DNA from: Nyssa sinensis
Taxonomy: Eukaryota; Streptophyta; Magnoliopsida; Cornales; Nyssaceae
Length of the DNA: 64,000 nt
Direction of reading: 5' to 3'
NCBI GenBank assembly: GCA_008638375.1
Contig: VIRR01000493.1
Span: 140,001 to 204,000, forward strand
A model generated the notes under the pieces. It was not told the DNA's origin. It saw only the letters and a list, made by a program, of their open reading frames with translations, and did not search any database. The position numbers and the translations under genes were made by a program. Shown piece after piece: positions 1 to 11,390 of this stretch (its first letter is position 1; each line of letters begins with the position of its first letter).

Positions 1-309
1 GCCCTCGCCTCTTGTTGAAATTGTTTTGTCTCTTGTTGAAATTGCAAAGTATTAATGGCAAGAGACTTAACAATATCTTCTAAAGACAAACCAGAATTAG
101 AAGTTTGGCCTGGTTATTGTCTAGGGGGGTATGGTTGCTTATATTGCTGGCAACTTAGGTGGTTTTGAGTTGCAGGCTGATTTACTTGTGGATTGTCATA
201 GCTAAGATTAGGGTGATCCCTTCATCCTAGGTTATACGTGCTCGAATAGGGGTCTTACTTCTTTTGCGGTTATCCAGGAAAACCATCTGTAACATCCACT
301 TGTTCAATG
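1..309 (-). pseudogene. Athila-like gag, C-terminal part (left of nested LTR)
   Basis: This is the continuation of the gag reading frame that starts at 6716, separated from it by the solo LTR at 315-5733. Read on the minus strand from 309 downward, it resumes the phrase that follows the zinc knuckle (IEQVDVTDGFPG, then RDHPNLSYDNPQ and a Q-rich tail with SLEDIVKSLAINT). This is the usual order in plant Athila-type gag. At least four stops interrupt it (after FPG, PQKK, NLG and PPRQ), so it is not functional. It continues past the left window edge, where protease and pol would follow. Seen: the frame rejoins exactly when the LTR and one copy of the duplication are removed. Lineage is assigned from protein phrasing only. 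Confidence 0.75.
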
Positions 310-731
310 GGCTCTGTAACACCCCGACTTTGTATAATTAATAATTAAATAATTAATTATTAATTAGTACCGGCTTAGGGAATAATTAAGGAAATTAACC
401 TTAATCTCCCGGTGGTCACATTAGACCAATAGAACAATTAAAACATGTTCGGGAATAGGGTATAATACCCGAACCTAATTACCAATTAATTAGGTGAAAT
501 AGTGTCAATTTAACACTGACGGAATTCGAATTAGTTAATCCTAAAAATCCCGAATGACTAATAAATGACACGGAACCTCCGACACTGAAGATAACTGAAA
601 TAGAAACTGACCGAAAGAAACCGCACCGAAAAAGGAGTTACAGAATGAAAGTTATGAGGCAAACATCAGAAACTGAATTAATGCGCAGCCAAACAGGGCC
701 TTAGCCCAAAATGGTGAAAAATGGCCAAATT

Positions 732-813
732 GGTGGTCAAGGGGAATTGAACCCTTGACCTATGGAAGGAATGAATCTCACCCAAAAACTTAACCAAGTG
801 GCCATCCAGCACC
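732..813 (-). ncRNA. tRNA-like sequence (Leu/Ser-type pseudo-tRNA) inside the LTR
   Basis: Read on the minus strand, the segment holds an A-box-like ATGGCCacttGGTTAAG near its 5' end. About 50 nt later comes a good B-box, GGGTTCAATTCCCC, inside a hairpin with a nine-base stem (GGTCAAGGG / CCCTTGACC). Spacing and order match a class II (Leu/Ser) tRNA with a long variable arm. The acceptor stem does not pair properly and the T-loop is one base too long, so this is not a functional tRNA. It may be an internal RNA polymerase III promoter or a captured tRNA fragment in the LTR. The motifs are seen directly; the origin is inferred. Confidence 0.45.
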
Positions 814-1967
814 TTTGTGCATTTATATACAACCTAATTGTATATATCCCTGAATTAACCAAGCCCCACCTCAAATTGGACCAATGAGATTACATGCAAG
901 ACTCCCATTATTAGCTTACCTCATCTCCTCTCACATCAGTTTTTCAAATCAACCGAGACTCCATTGATATGCATATCTGAATACATATATGAGAGACATC
1001 ATAATGGTCAAGATACACCCCCATCCACCAACAAAATTGCATGCAAAACCTAAACCATGGTTTTGAAGACAAACCACCTAGCAAGCTGTGTGCTGCCATG
1101 TCTCTATATATATATTAGGTTGGTGAATGCATGAGAGGTTTGGAGTGGGAGAAATTCTTAGAGAGAGGGAGAGAGTGAAAAGCCTTGATACAAGTGAGTA
1201 TAAGCACTGTGTGTACGGGAGGAAGGAACTGGGCATACCTGCAGCAACCAAGGAAGCTCTGAGTTGGGTCGTGACAGAGAGAAAGAGGCACTGTTGAAGG
1301 TAAATACTAATTTCCTTCATTTCTTATTTTTGAATTTTAGAACTGTTTGATGGGTTATTGAGGGTATAGGCTGCATGCATGCATTTATATCGATTCTAGG
1401 ATGTATATTATGTATGCTGTGAGAGTCATAAGTGTCGGGTTGGCCAAAAACCATGAAACCCGAAACCAACCTCCATTAAAGGACCTTGAAACACCAAGTC
1501 TGATTTGACCGAAACAGTTTTATATTTGGCATATTGGAACTCAAAATAGACCCCAAGAGGATCTCAAATATGTACCTACGCGACCTCGAGACTCACTGTA
1601 GCCCCACGAAATAGGAAATGAACCTACGGGTTTAAAATCCAATCCGTTAAAACTCGAGACTAAACTGAAATATATAAATAGGGTCTTGATCCTTAGGGTT
1701 TGTAGGTCACGTAGCTTCAAACCACGCACAAAATGGTTGAGAAATGAGGATGCTAGATCAAGTTGCAGGTCACGGTTATCCTCTTGAAAACAGAACTTGT
1801 TAGGTTGATTCGATGCCCAAAACCGATGCCAAAGTGTTGGTGTGACCCTCAGGAGTCGATACCACCCGAAAACAGCAAGAAACCGTACCCTAAAACTCAC
1901 AAAATAGAAGCTAAAAATCTGCAGAAAATAGGGCAACACCGAGTCAGTTTGTGGAGAAGACGGAGTT

Positions 1968-2002
1968 GACTCGGCCGAGTCGACCGAGTCGATCGAGTCG
2001 AG
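1968..2002 (+). repeat. Short CGAGTCGA tandem repeat
   Basis: A GC-rich run of about four 8-9 bp units (gactcgg/cgagtcga) in an otherwise AT-rich LTR. The units are near-palindromic and dense in CG sites. Confidence 0.7.
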
Positions 2003-2439
2003 ATGGGTTGGGCCGAGCCAACTCGGACACGTGTCTGTCCACGAGCGTGCCACCGAATTAATAAAACTGCGCCGTTTTGGGTGTAGATTGATTTGTCTAA
2101 AATCAAATTCGGCCTGTTTGGGTACGGTGATAGCAAATTAAAATTGGTTTGGGCTTAGCCCTAAACACGGATAAGGGCCAATTAGGGGATAAGAGGAATA
2201 TTTAATTCCGGTTTTCCTGAAGGAACTGAACCGGTTGGTTCTTGATGATTTTGGACCGGTTCACTTGGTGAACCATTGAACCCTTGGGTTTGAACCCCTA
2301 AATTACGAAATTATATTTTTGACCCCTACTGTTTGACAGAATTGTATAGTGGCCCAGACTTTTGAAAATTTATACATTTAAGCCCTGAATAAATTAATTA
2401 AATAATAAAATAATTATTTAATTATTTTATTAAATAGGT

Positions 2440-3600
2440 AAAATTACAATTTTACCCCTAGACATTAAATATGTCAAACGGAGTCCAAATTAAGTAAATA
2501 AATAGTGTATTTTCACTATTTCAAATATTCTGGACTCAATGGTACAGTCCAATTTTGGAAATACAGTCCCGAAAAATACAGAAACGTAGGTGTAAATTAC
2601 TGTATTGCCCCTGATGGCACCCAAACCCAAATAAAAATATCAGATAGCCTATTTTGACTATCTCGGGCATTCTGGACTCAACAGTGAGGTCCGTTTAATG
2701 AACCGAGGTCCCGAAAAATACAGACACGTAGGTATAAATGACCGAATTGCCCTTAATGATACCCAGGGCCGATTACACATAACAGATAGTCCAATTTCAC
2801 TATGTTGGACACTCTGGACCCAATGGTGAGGTCCATTTTATGAACTGACGTGCCGAAAAATACGACACATGAAATTACCAAATTACCCCTGATACCGTAC
2901 GAGACCTAAACAAAGTCCGTTTGGGACGAAACTGATATCGGTAGGAGCCCAGACACTGGTGAGACTGTATACTTGATTAGATGACGAATCGGGGTCAGAA
3001 TTACACAAAACGTAAAATGACCAAAATACCCCTGAGCACTGTAAGTGCAAAGTAGAGGTCGAATAAAGGTCAAACTGATATGATAAATTATCATAGGCAT
3101 AATTATGAACACTGAAAGGCTAAATAAGACTCCGAGACAGTCAACGCGTGAAACGAGAAATGACCGATGTGTCCCGACGATCTAAAGCAGATACCAAATG
3201 AAGTCCAAGGGACTTACAAATTTATACATGAGATATATGGGACGTTCTGAGGACCATGATAGGGTCCCGGGCAAAAATGACAAAATTACCATTTTGCCCC
3301 TAAGACTAAATAAGTACCCAACTGATACCGATTAAAGTCTAAAAGACTTAAAACTTCATATACACGATATATGGGATATTCTGAGGACCATAACAGGGTC
3401 CGGGATAAGAATGGCAAAATTACCATTTTGCCCCTATGGTTAAAATGAGAACCTAACTAATACCGATTGGAGTCCAAAGGACGTAGAACTTTGTACTTAA
3501 GATATAAAGACTATTTCGAAGACCACGACAGGGTCCGGGACAAGAATGGTAAAATTACCATTTTGCCCCTAAGGTTGAATGAGTGCCTGATTGATAACAA
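2440..3600 (+). repeat. Tandem array of ~135-145 bp units in the solo LTR
   Basis: A signature like aaATtACCnnnTTGCCCCT recurs at about 2459, 2612, 2754, 2890, 3033, 3176, 3300, 3434 and 3569, with spacings of 153, 142, 136, 143, 143, 124, 134 and 135. The last three units are the most alike and also share ggGTCCgGGacaAGAATGG and actgataccgattaaAGTC. This gives about nine diverged tandem units, older to the left and younger to the right. No ORF follows the period. Such arrays are a common way for long plant LTRs to grow. Confidence 0.8.
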
Positions 3601-4379
3601 TTGAAGTCTAAATGACTTAGGATATAATCCTAATAATTGCTAAGCCTAATTAAAGAATGAAATAGCCTCGGGTGAGACCCAATGGAAGGGCGATAGGCTA
3701 CTAGGCTATCTTAGGTAATCCGATAGATACCTAAGATGACGAATGAGACCTGAATGGATGAGTTCTGATCTGTCTGTGATTGATGATTATTATTCAGGAT
3801 ATACATGGAGATGCTTGACGTACCTAGAGGTTATCGGATTATTTATGCAAGGGAATAAGCGTAAAGTTTGTGAGTAACTTCTGACACTGTTTTGATACTG
3901 TCCCTTGATTTATTGATCTGTTTTGAATGCAATTATTTAAGTGCAATTATTTAAATGCATGCCTTTCCGTACTATATCACTTATGACATGGTTTTAGTCT
4001 TTTTAAATACTTGACTATATTCCTGATCCCTGTGCTAGCATCCCGTACTGTTTTGCCTGTTTTGAACTGTTGAGATAAATGGATGTATTGAACCATTATT
4101 CCCGAAATGATTAAACTAACCATGTGATATAGGCAAATAACGATATTTTGTCGTACCGTACTACTTGTATAGTATACTGTCTAAATACTATATTGTTTAA
4201 ATGTACGTACTTAATGTAGGCCCTTTGCACTACATTTCACACGATGTGATTGTGTCCTTTGAATTAGGAATTCCGTTCAGTTCGGTTATGTGTTATCCGT
4301 TAATGCTATGTCTACGTTCCTGATTGATACGTTCGATTCCATTGTGTACCGCCGGTCGATAATAGGTTTGTTTGGATTG

Positions 4380-4990
4380 ATGTATTGTCCAGTTCCGTTA
4401 TGTTCTACCCGTGATGACATGCCCTGTCTTGATTAAAACGTTGTTCAGTTCGGTCATGATTCGTTCCGCTAGTGATATGTCACCGACTTGATTGTTATAT
4501 CGTTTCTACTCAGCCCCGTTATGTTTCGTTCCGTTCATGATGTGCTTATGTCCTGATTAGTATATTGTTTTTGTTCAGTTCCGTTATGTTCTAGCTATTG
4601 AAAGTATGCCTTCGTCTTGATTGAAACATTGTTCAGTCCAGTTATGATTAGTTCCGACAGTGATGTGTCCCTGACTTGATTGTTATATTGTTTCTACCCA
4701 GCTCCGTTATGTTTCGTTCCGTTCATGATGTGCTTGTGTCTTGATTAGTATATTGTTTTTGTTCAGTTCCGTTATGTTCTATCCGTAATGACATGACTTG
4801 ATTAAAACGTTGTTCAGTTCGGATATGTTCTAGCTATTGAAGGTATGTCTTCGTCTTGATTGATGTCTTGTTCAGATCCGTTATGTTTTAGCCGTCGAGG
4901 ATATGCCTCTGTCTTGATTGACTTATTGTTCCCACTCAGTCTCAGCTGTGATTCGTTCCGTTAATGAAGTGTCTGTGTCTTGATCGATAT
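4380..4990 (+). repeat. Higher-order tandem repeat, ~62-bp subunits in ~187-bp blocks
   Basis: The phrase cAGTTCCGTTATGTTCTA recurs at about 4391, 4577 and 4765 (spacing 186 and 188). Between these sit two related subunits each (cagttCGGTCATGATTCGTTCCG and cagCcCCGTTATGTTTCGTTCCG types), each followed by a variant of CTTGATTgatATATTGTT. This is a three-subunit higher-order repeat of about 3 x 62 bp, decaying on both sides (4240-4380 and 4860-5060). Confidence 0.75.
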
Positions 4991-5733
4991 ATTGGCAATG
5001 GTTATTGTTTTGGTCCGATTGGTTATGTTATGTTCCGATTCGTTTGTATTGTTTGTGCAATCTTGTTCCATTGTACTAGACTGCTTATGAAATGGATTTA
5101 GAAAATTGTTATTTTGAAATGATTAAATTATCCACGTGCCTTGGAAGCACAAAACTGGTTTTGAAACCCATGATAGGGAATCTGTGTTACTCACTGGGCT
5201 TATTTAAGCTCACCCCATTATTCTGACATTTTTCAGGAATTATCTCCATTGGATTAGAAGGTACTATGACATGACGTGAATAGGCCAAGTGGCATTGCAA
5301 ATAAGGATCAGATGGCACTGATTTGTAGAGACTTACATTCTTGTGAATCGAATCCGTATATCCAGGTAAGTGATATGATACGACTAACTTGATTGACATG
5401 CACTAGATATTGGAACATGGCTCATGGAACTAAATGGTACTCTAGAGATATTAGATCTGCTATGTTGTTATATGCTTGATTTTAGATATGCTCTGAAATT
5501 AGAATTGTTGACTGACTGGATTTAGTCTTGCTCTGTGATACATATACTTATGATGGATAAGTGAGTTGCATTCCCGTGACACAAAGAGAAAGTTTAAAAT
5601 TCCGCTGCATCTGACCCTACAGTCGGAGTGCAATTCGTCGGAAAGTTCAGAATTTGCCTTTGGTTGGTCGCGTCGCGACCAACTGGCAGTCACGTCCTCG
5701 ACATCCGCGTAGGGTGGGGTTCGGGATGTGACA

Positions 5734-6716
5734 GGCTCCTCTTGAAGAGTTGGGCACATATCGGTTAGATGCCCTACTACCGAACAAATCCCACAAATCT
5801 TCTCCGTTTGCATATTACCTATAACCATTTGACCAACAAAAGAAGTTAGACTCGCAATTTGTTGTTCAAGGGAGGAAATATTTACCTCATTAACATGCTT
5901 AGATAGAGGGTCAAGCCTAGTGCCAAATTGTTGAAAATTGGCCGCCATATTTGCAATCATGTTTCTCGTGGCCTCGGGAGTTTTATCCACCAAAGTTCCT
6001 CCACTAGTAGCATCAATCATGCTCCTATCAGTGGGTAGAAGGCACTCATAGAAATATTGGATAAGTAGCTGCTTACTAATTTGATGATGGGGGCAGCTTG
6101 CACATAATTTATTGAAACGTTCCCAGTATTCGTGTAGGGACTCTCCGTTATGCTGCCTTACACCACAAATTTCTTTTCGAATGTTGGCCGCCCTTGAAGC
6201 TGGGAAATATTTTTCCAAAAACAACCTCTTCATCTCATTCCATATGGTAATACTCCTGGAGGGTAGATAATAGAGCCAATCTTTAGCCAAATCCTTCAAA
6301 GAAAACGAAAAGACTCTTAATTTAATTTGCTCTTTAGTCACCCCTATGGGTCTCATACTCGTGTATAGTACACAAAACCCCTTTAGATGCTTGTGAGGAT
6401 CTTCACCTGCAAGGCCATGAAAAGTGGGCAAGAGATGTATTAGTCCAGATTTTAATTCAAAAGTAGTAGTAATATCTAAAGTAGGGAACATTATGCATAA
6501 GGGTGGTTGATTCAAATCAGGGGCGGCAAGCTCTTTCAAAGTTCGATTTTCAGCCATGACTTTTTCCTCTCCTAAATCAGAATCGCTAGCAAGAGCTAGA
6601 TCGTTCTTTTCAGAATTTCTTCGAGCTTCCCTCCTTAACCTGTGCGAAGTTCTCTCTATTTCTGGATCGCATTGCAAATCACCTTGATTGGAAGATTGAG
6701 TTACAATCATAAACAA
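5734..6716 (-). pseudogene. Athila-like Ty3/gypsy gag, N-terminal and central part
   Basis: This is a retrotransposon capsid protein on the minus strand, open from the ATG at 6716 to the edge of the solo LTR. The reading frame happens to stay open to 5499 inside the LTR, but that tail is foreign. About 325 residues belong to gag. Visible: a charged start with DPEIERTSHRLRREARR, then the gag core (WNEMKRLFLEKYFPASRAA, and EYWERFNKLCASCPHH). A CCHC zinc knuckle follows near residue 315 (CGICSVVGHLTDMC, C-x2-C-x4-H-x4-C intact). A primer site and LTR lie just upstream in the right order. The frame is unbroken over this stretch while the part beyond the LTR has stops. The plant Athila assignment rests on protein phrasing plus the tRNA-Asp-like primer site. 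Confidence 0.85.
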
Positions 6717-6930
6717 TCAAGGTAACTCTAATAAACCATAAAAAACAAATCAGGAAAAATCTAGAATAATAAAAAAAATAAAAATAAAAATAAAAATAAT
6801 AAAATAAAATAAAAAATAAAAACTTCTACGCTAAAACTCTTTTTTTTCTTTTCTTTTTCTTTTTTTTTTTTCTGAAAATTTCAAGAACGAAATAAAGATC
6901 ACAAGAAGCACAAAAATCAACGAGAATCAC

Positions 6931-6948
6931 TCCCCGACAACAATGCCA
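6931..6948 (-). other. Primer-binding site of the Athila-like element
   Basis: The minus strand reads TGGCATTGTTGTCGGGGA, a close variant of the TGGCGCCGTTGCCGGGGA site (tRNA-Asp type) used by plant Athila elements. The differences are mostly transitions. It lies a few bases outside the LTR end and about 215 bp before the gag start. Confidence 0.75.
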
Positions 6949-6953
6949 AAATT

Positions 6954-8402
6954 TGGTGTGCTATCGCAGGCAACTAAAAAATAAAACTTAAACTCCTAAA
7001 AATACATGTAGTAGTGGGAGTAAGGATCGTTCCCACAGAGAGTCTCTAGCCTAGTTTTATGCTATGTGAACAAGGATTGGGAGTTTGAGTATAACGAAAA
7101 CAATTTTAAGAAAAACAAAGAAGGAACAATTCAAATTAAAATATCGAAATCAATCAAAAAAACAAACCTTGGTATAAGTCAACATCCACCATCGAAATTT
7201 TACAATTGATCATCGATGTAAGTATATATCAATTCACACTTTGAATATTCACCGTTGAAACTATTTTCCTATCTTTCCTTAGTCTCAGTTAATTAGAAAA
7301 CAAGCGATCTAATTAACCCTAACTATTAAACAACCAAAGACAAGCGCTAAATGTTTAATTTAGTAGCAGTCTTAAGAATTAGAAAGATCGATGAAACTAA
7401 ACAATACAAGCACAAGCGGTTGTATTTAATTTAGTCGAACGTTATTCCTAAGATCTAACAATTTTTGACGCATCAAATTATTAATTCTTAGTTGCTTCAC
7501 AAATCAGAGGGATCAAACAATTACGAATTTGATATCTAATTTAGTAGTAGATTGCAATGAATAATAAACTAGTACGCCTCCTAGTAATTAAACGAGGCAA
7601 TCATGAAAATAAGCACAGAAGAACATCAGATACTCAAAGCATAAATTGAACAATAAAAAAAAGTTAGATCTCACAGTTTTATTGATTCCGAGGCTTCCGT
7701 TTCCTTCGACCAATTATAAAAGTTTAGCCACGCAGGGCCATGAAAATTTGAAGGAGAAGTCAGAGAAGAAGAGAGAAAGAGAGAGGCGTGTATGTAGAAT
7801 CAGATCCTTTCTCCTCCTTTTCAAGTTAAAAACTAATATTGAAAGCCTACTAGAACTCCTAAAGATATTCTTAATACTATCCTCAAATAACAATATCCAA
7901 ATCTAACTTTAAAAAAGGAAAATATTAAAAATAAAATAAAGTCCTAATATAACTAGGAAAGTGGTATTTTCAGCTGAAATTCTCGTGCACCAGATCTGGA
8001 AACTTCAGAAAATAAACCACGTCAGATCTGTGCATTAGAATTGCAAGCTAAAAAAAACGCTCTAGAACGTCCGCAGTGCAGGTGCAACAACTTCAAGCCA
8101 GATTTTGACCTTGATGCAGCCAGAATCTCTCAAAACTCAAAACATAAAAGTTATAGAGATGTTTCTTGGCGTTCCATAGCATCTTGAATCATCTCAATCG
8201 GAGCTCGGATGAGAAAGGTATGCCCAGATTATGAAGCAATGTGGAAACTGTTTAGAATCGCCCAATTAGCTTCGTTTTACACTTAGTGCCTCCATTTGCA
8301 TCCTAAATCAAAATATAAAAATAATGAGTACATTTAGGCACCAAATAAGTATAAAAGACTAAACATTAAGCAAGAAAAATATGACATTTTGCATTCTTAT
8401 CA
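6954..8402 (-). mobile_element. 5' LTR of the Athila-like element
   Basis: On the minus strand it starts TGATAAGAATGC (8402) and ends about 6954 in GCACACCA, followed by AATTT and the primer site. Length is about 1.45 kb. It holds no gene; the short open frame at 7646-7906 is chance. The other LTR and one target copy lie outside the window, so the outer boundary rests on the TG start and on family resemblance; the flanking 5 bases are ACGAG (8403-8407). Confidence 0.65.
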
Positions 8403-8929
8403 ACGAGCGAGGAAGCGATCTCTACGAGGAATGAACCACAATCTAGAGGGAAAGGGAAGAGTGGCCAATCTGCCAATAGGTAATATGCATGCGAGACTAT
8501 CAATTTACCAACCAATTTAATCCCTTAATGCTTTGCACTCTGGTTCTTGACTCCTTTTTAGCCCTTTCTTGCAATGTGAAATATCACTCCTTAATTACCC
8601 AGAGAAATTCAATAGAATAATTCGTTACAAGAAAAGTGGTCCTTCTTATCTTTATCCTTCTCTTGGAAAAGCGAAGAAAGTGCATTTCTTTATTCAATTT
8701 GTCTTATTGCTGCCCTTCTCTCTCTTGAAAGAGTACATTTTGTGATTCAATTGGCCATAAAAATAAGTTTCCAATGTCTTTGTGTGTACTTTGTTCATAG
8801 GCAATCAAATAGGTGCTTAGTTTGTTGACTTTATCTCAACAAAGGAAAAATCGTTTGTTCAAGGCAAAGTCCACTTTGTAGCTCCATCCACAAATGGTTA
8901 GACTTAATCCTTTTTTGTTAGACCCACAT
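8403..8929. other. Intergenic, no feature recognised
   Basis: Unannotated AT-rich DNA between two LTRs. I see no ORF, RNA gene or repeat in it. Confidence 0.5.
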
Positions 8930-9827
8930 AAAAGGCTAAACCATTCTTTAAAAAAATATTTTTTAGAAATTTCTAAACTTGTCTTATATTGGCTTTATTT
9001 TGAAAAAATTGCATCAATTCTCGTTGAGATACGCTAACTGTTTTCTAGTAGCCTTCCCGTCCAAATAAAGACCTCTCTTCTATTCAAATGTGTGTAGAAT
9101 TTTGAAAATTTTGATTGGTTATTGAATTCCAAATTCTACTAGGGTTTGAGGAGTCTATAAAGCCTTTATTTTTATTTGAGTACTTAATTTGATACTTTAT
9201 GAATCCAGAGTCTAAATCTATATTAATTCAAATTAGGATTTTATATAATTTTGTATCACAAAATTATTTGTGGTGCTTTTGCTTCTAAAATTGAGTCTTA
9301 TATTTATTTTTTATCATGATACGATAGATTATTGATACATGGAGCTCGGATTGGTGATAAAAGTGGTTGTTGTGAAGAAGATCACTAGTAAAGACATAAT
9401 TGGCAGTACAAAAGAACACAAAGGAAAGGATTGTAGATGTTGACAAATTGTGAAAAATTATGACGGACTATAGCAAGGTTAGTTTATAGAGGTCTAGTGT
9501 ATCACTGTACGGATTAGTTTTATAGTAGAGTTTTCTTACAGGTAGTGAGTTTTATTTTTCACGAAAGTTCCCCACATAAGACTCGGTGTTACGTACTCTC
9601 TATTTCTGTGCTTGATATTATGTTTGGTTAAAGATCTGTTATAAAGCATTGTCATATTTTTTATTTGGAATACGATATAAAATATATATATTTTAGAATA
9701 ATTGATTTATTGTTTAGTTCAACGATTCTTGTCTAATTAAACTGATTAATTAAAAATTTTAATTTAAAACTATTTGCATACTCTGTAAGACGGTTAATTA
9801 ATTGAGACCAATGACCACGGCAATTTT
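8930..9827 (+). mobile_element. Copia solo LTR, same family as 20547-21832
   Basis: It aligns in order with the copia LTR at 20.7-21.8 kb. Shared landmarks: aaaggCTAAACCA then AAATTTCTAAACTT; TGAATCCagagTCTAAAT; gtGGTTGTTGTGAAGAAGATCAC; CACATAAGACTCGGTGTTA; and TTCAACGATTCTTGTCTAATTAAACT before the end. No primer site follows, so it is a solo or truncated LTR. The left edge is approximate. Confidence 0.7.
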
Positions 9828-11039
9828 TCTTTTGGTAAATCATATTCCACACTTCTTTACCTTTTTTTAATAGGTGTATGGATGATGATTGGAGACCCAG
9901 AACCCCCTCACCTTTCCTTCTGAAATAAACTCACGTTTTGGTAAATAACTAAATGTTTGCTTAATATTAAATTCCCAAAACCAAAGATTCATCTCATAGG
10001 ATCGAAAACTAAATATGGGTAATGGTTATTGGGAACTCAAATTTATTGTCTTTGCAGCACAGTGGCTGATGCTATGTTGATTAACAAAGTCTATGTTCCT
10101 CCATAAGAGAAAAATTTAGCCTAGGCTGTTATGTTGAATGAATCTAATGTTTGATTGAAAATAAACACTTGAAACTACGGATTCATCTCATTGAATAAGA
10201 ACTAAACTCTGTGCTCCAAAATGTATTTTCCTTTTTTCTTTTTTCTTTTCCAACAAGAAGTTTGGTTGTATTGGAAGGCCATCTTAATTAACAAATCGAC
10301 ATGCTGTCATAATAGGTCTTGCTTCATTTACCAATACTGACACCTTATAAGATTTTGTATTCCATAGAACAGATGGAGCCAAAGTGTACAATCTCAAATT
10401 GAATTTAACTCTCTGCATATCAAAACCTAATTCATCATAAGTTGTTGATGAAATTGTAATTGTGTTTACTAGGATCGATAGTTGATAGCTCATGTTTCAT
10501 TTTTTTTATCATCTGAATACATGTGTTGATTCTCGTTTTTAGTTAATAGCTTGTTTCCTGCATGCTTTTGTTTTCACTCTCTGCAGCTTGTTAGCTTTTT
10601 GCCTCTTTGGCTGCGTCTATAATTTCTGGTGAATTCTTCGTTTCTCTTCATTTCAGTAAATGAATTTATTAAATACGGAGTATTAAAAATTAAATCTCTC
10701 TCTCTCTGTGAGGCTGTTGGGGTGCGCACTAGAGACTGGACAAATGAAGAGAAGTTGTATTAAGACAATTTTCAAAAATTCTTCAAAAATAAAGTAAGAA
10801 ATGTGTTTTTTCTTATCTCATAAACAAATTTATTATTTATTATTTATATTTTTTATTTTTAAAATTTGACATTCTAATAAAAAAATAAGTTTTAATAGTT
10901 TATAATTTTTTTATATTTTTCATTTTATATAACACAAGAAAGTCTCACAGCTTTTTGATAAAAGACAACAAAGTTTTGGATCATACTATTGGATCTCACA
11001 ATCCTTTTAATGCTATAAAGTATATTTGCAAAATTTAGA
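9828..11039. other. Intergenic, no gene recognised
   Basis: AT-rich DNA. A 69-codon minus-strand frame (10284-10493) matches nothing I know. No promoter or RNA gene is evident. Confidence 0.5.
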
Positions 11040-11390
11040 GGAATAGTCAAGTGGGTGGTTGACAGAAACTAAGAGACTTGCTCTCTTAAAATCGTCAAGT
11101 CGAAATTTAGTAGATGCCACTCTTTTTGGAACTAGTTCATATGGGATACTAGTCACTTTCTTTTGGGGCTACTTCATACGAGACACTATTCCGACTTCAA
11201 TCAGACCCTCGGCTAGTAGACGGTGGGATTTGTCCCGATCCGAATTGCTCCCTCAAGGTTGCCAGGTCGAAACCTAGCAGATGACACTACCAGTCCATAC
11301 GGGGCACTACCCTAACTTTAATCAAGTCTTCTGCTAGTAGACGGTGAAATTAGTCGGCCTAAAAATTCTGATATCGAGTCAAAAAAACAA
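11040..11390 (+). mobile_element. Duplicated tRNA-derived SINE-like unit
   Basis: An A-box-like stretch (aaTAGTCAAGTGGGTGG, about 11042) is followed after about 50 nt by a B-box-like GTCAAGTCGAAATTT. A second, better B-box, CCAGGTCGAAACCTAGCAG, lies near 11262. The body is repeated: tagtAGATGCCACT...CATATGGGATACTA...TAATCAGACCC..GCTAGTAGACGGTGGGAT recurs about 120-150 bp later as AGATGACACT...CATACGGGGCACTA...AATCAAGTC..GCTAGTAGACGGTGAAAT. The end is A-rich (tcAAAAAAACAAAA). This fits a dimeric or tandemly inserted plant SINE. No clean target duplication was found. Confidence 0.5.

Larger units (their letters stand above)
315..5733 (+). mobile_element. 5.4-kb solo LTR (Ty3/gypsy, Tekay/Del-like)
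   Basis: The element begins TGTAACACCCCGA and ends TCGGGATGTGACA, imperfect inverted termini with the canonical TG...CA. It is flanked by a perfect 5-bp duplication GGCTC (310-314 and 5734-5738). It interrupts the Athila-like gag, whose frame rejoins when it is removed, so it is a nested insertion. No gag or pol is readable inside, and there is no primer site or internal domain, so I read it as a single long LTR left by LTR-LTR recombination. The length and terminal sequence fit Tekay/Del chromoviruses, and the segment near 5185-5240 (acTCACTGGGCTT, then ctCACCCC) resembles the end of their LTR transcripts. A run TATATATATATT at 1104-1115 could be its promoter. Alternative: a non-autonomous element without a recognisable repeat pair. 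Confidence 0.85.

Noticed and set aside
1541..2053. 170-codon minus-strand open frame
   Set aside because: Lies in the solo LTR, overlaps a plus-strand frame and a short CGAGTCGA repeat, has no recognisable domain and no gene signals.
5499..5733. C-terminal 78 codons of the 405-codon gag frame
   Set aside because: Chance read-through into the solo LTR; the true gag continues at 309-1.
315..5733. Possibility that this is a complete retrotransposon rather than a solo LTR
   Set aside because: No primer site, polypurine tract, internal LTR boundary or coding motif was found inside; kept only as an alternative.
7646..7906. 86-codon frame
   Set aside because: Inside the Athila-like LTR on the wrong strand, Lys/Arg/Glu-rich, no domain.
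10284..10493. 69-codon minus-strand frame
   Set aside because: No family resemblance, no splice or promoter context; chance length in AT-rich DNA.
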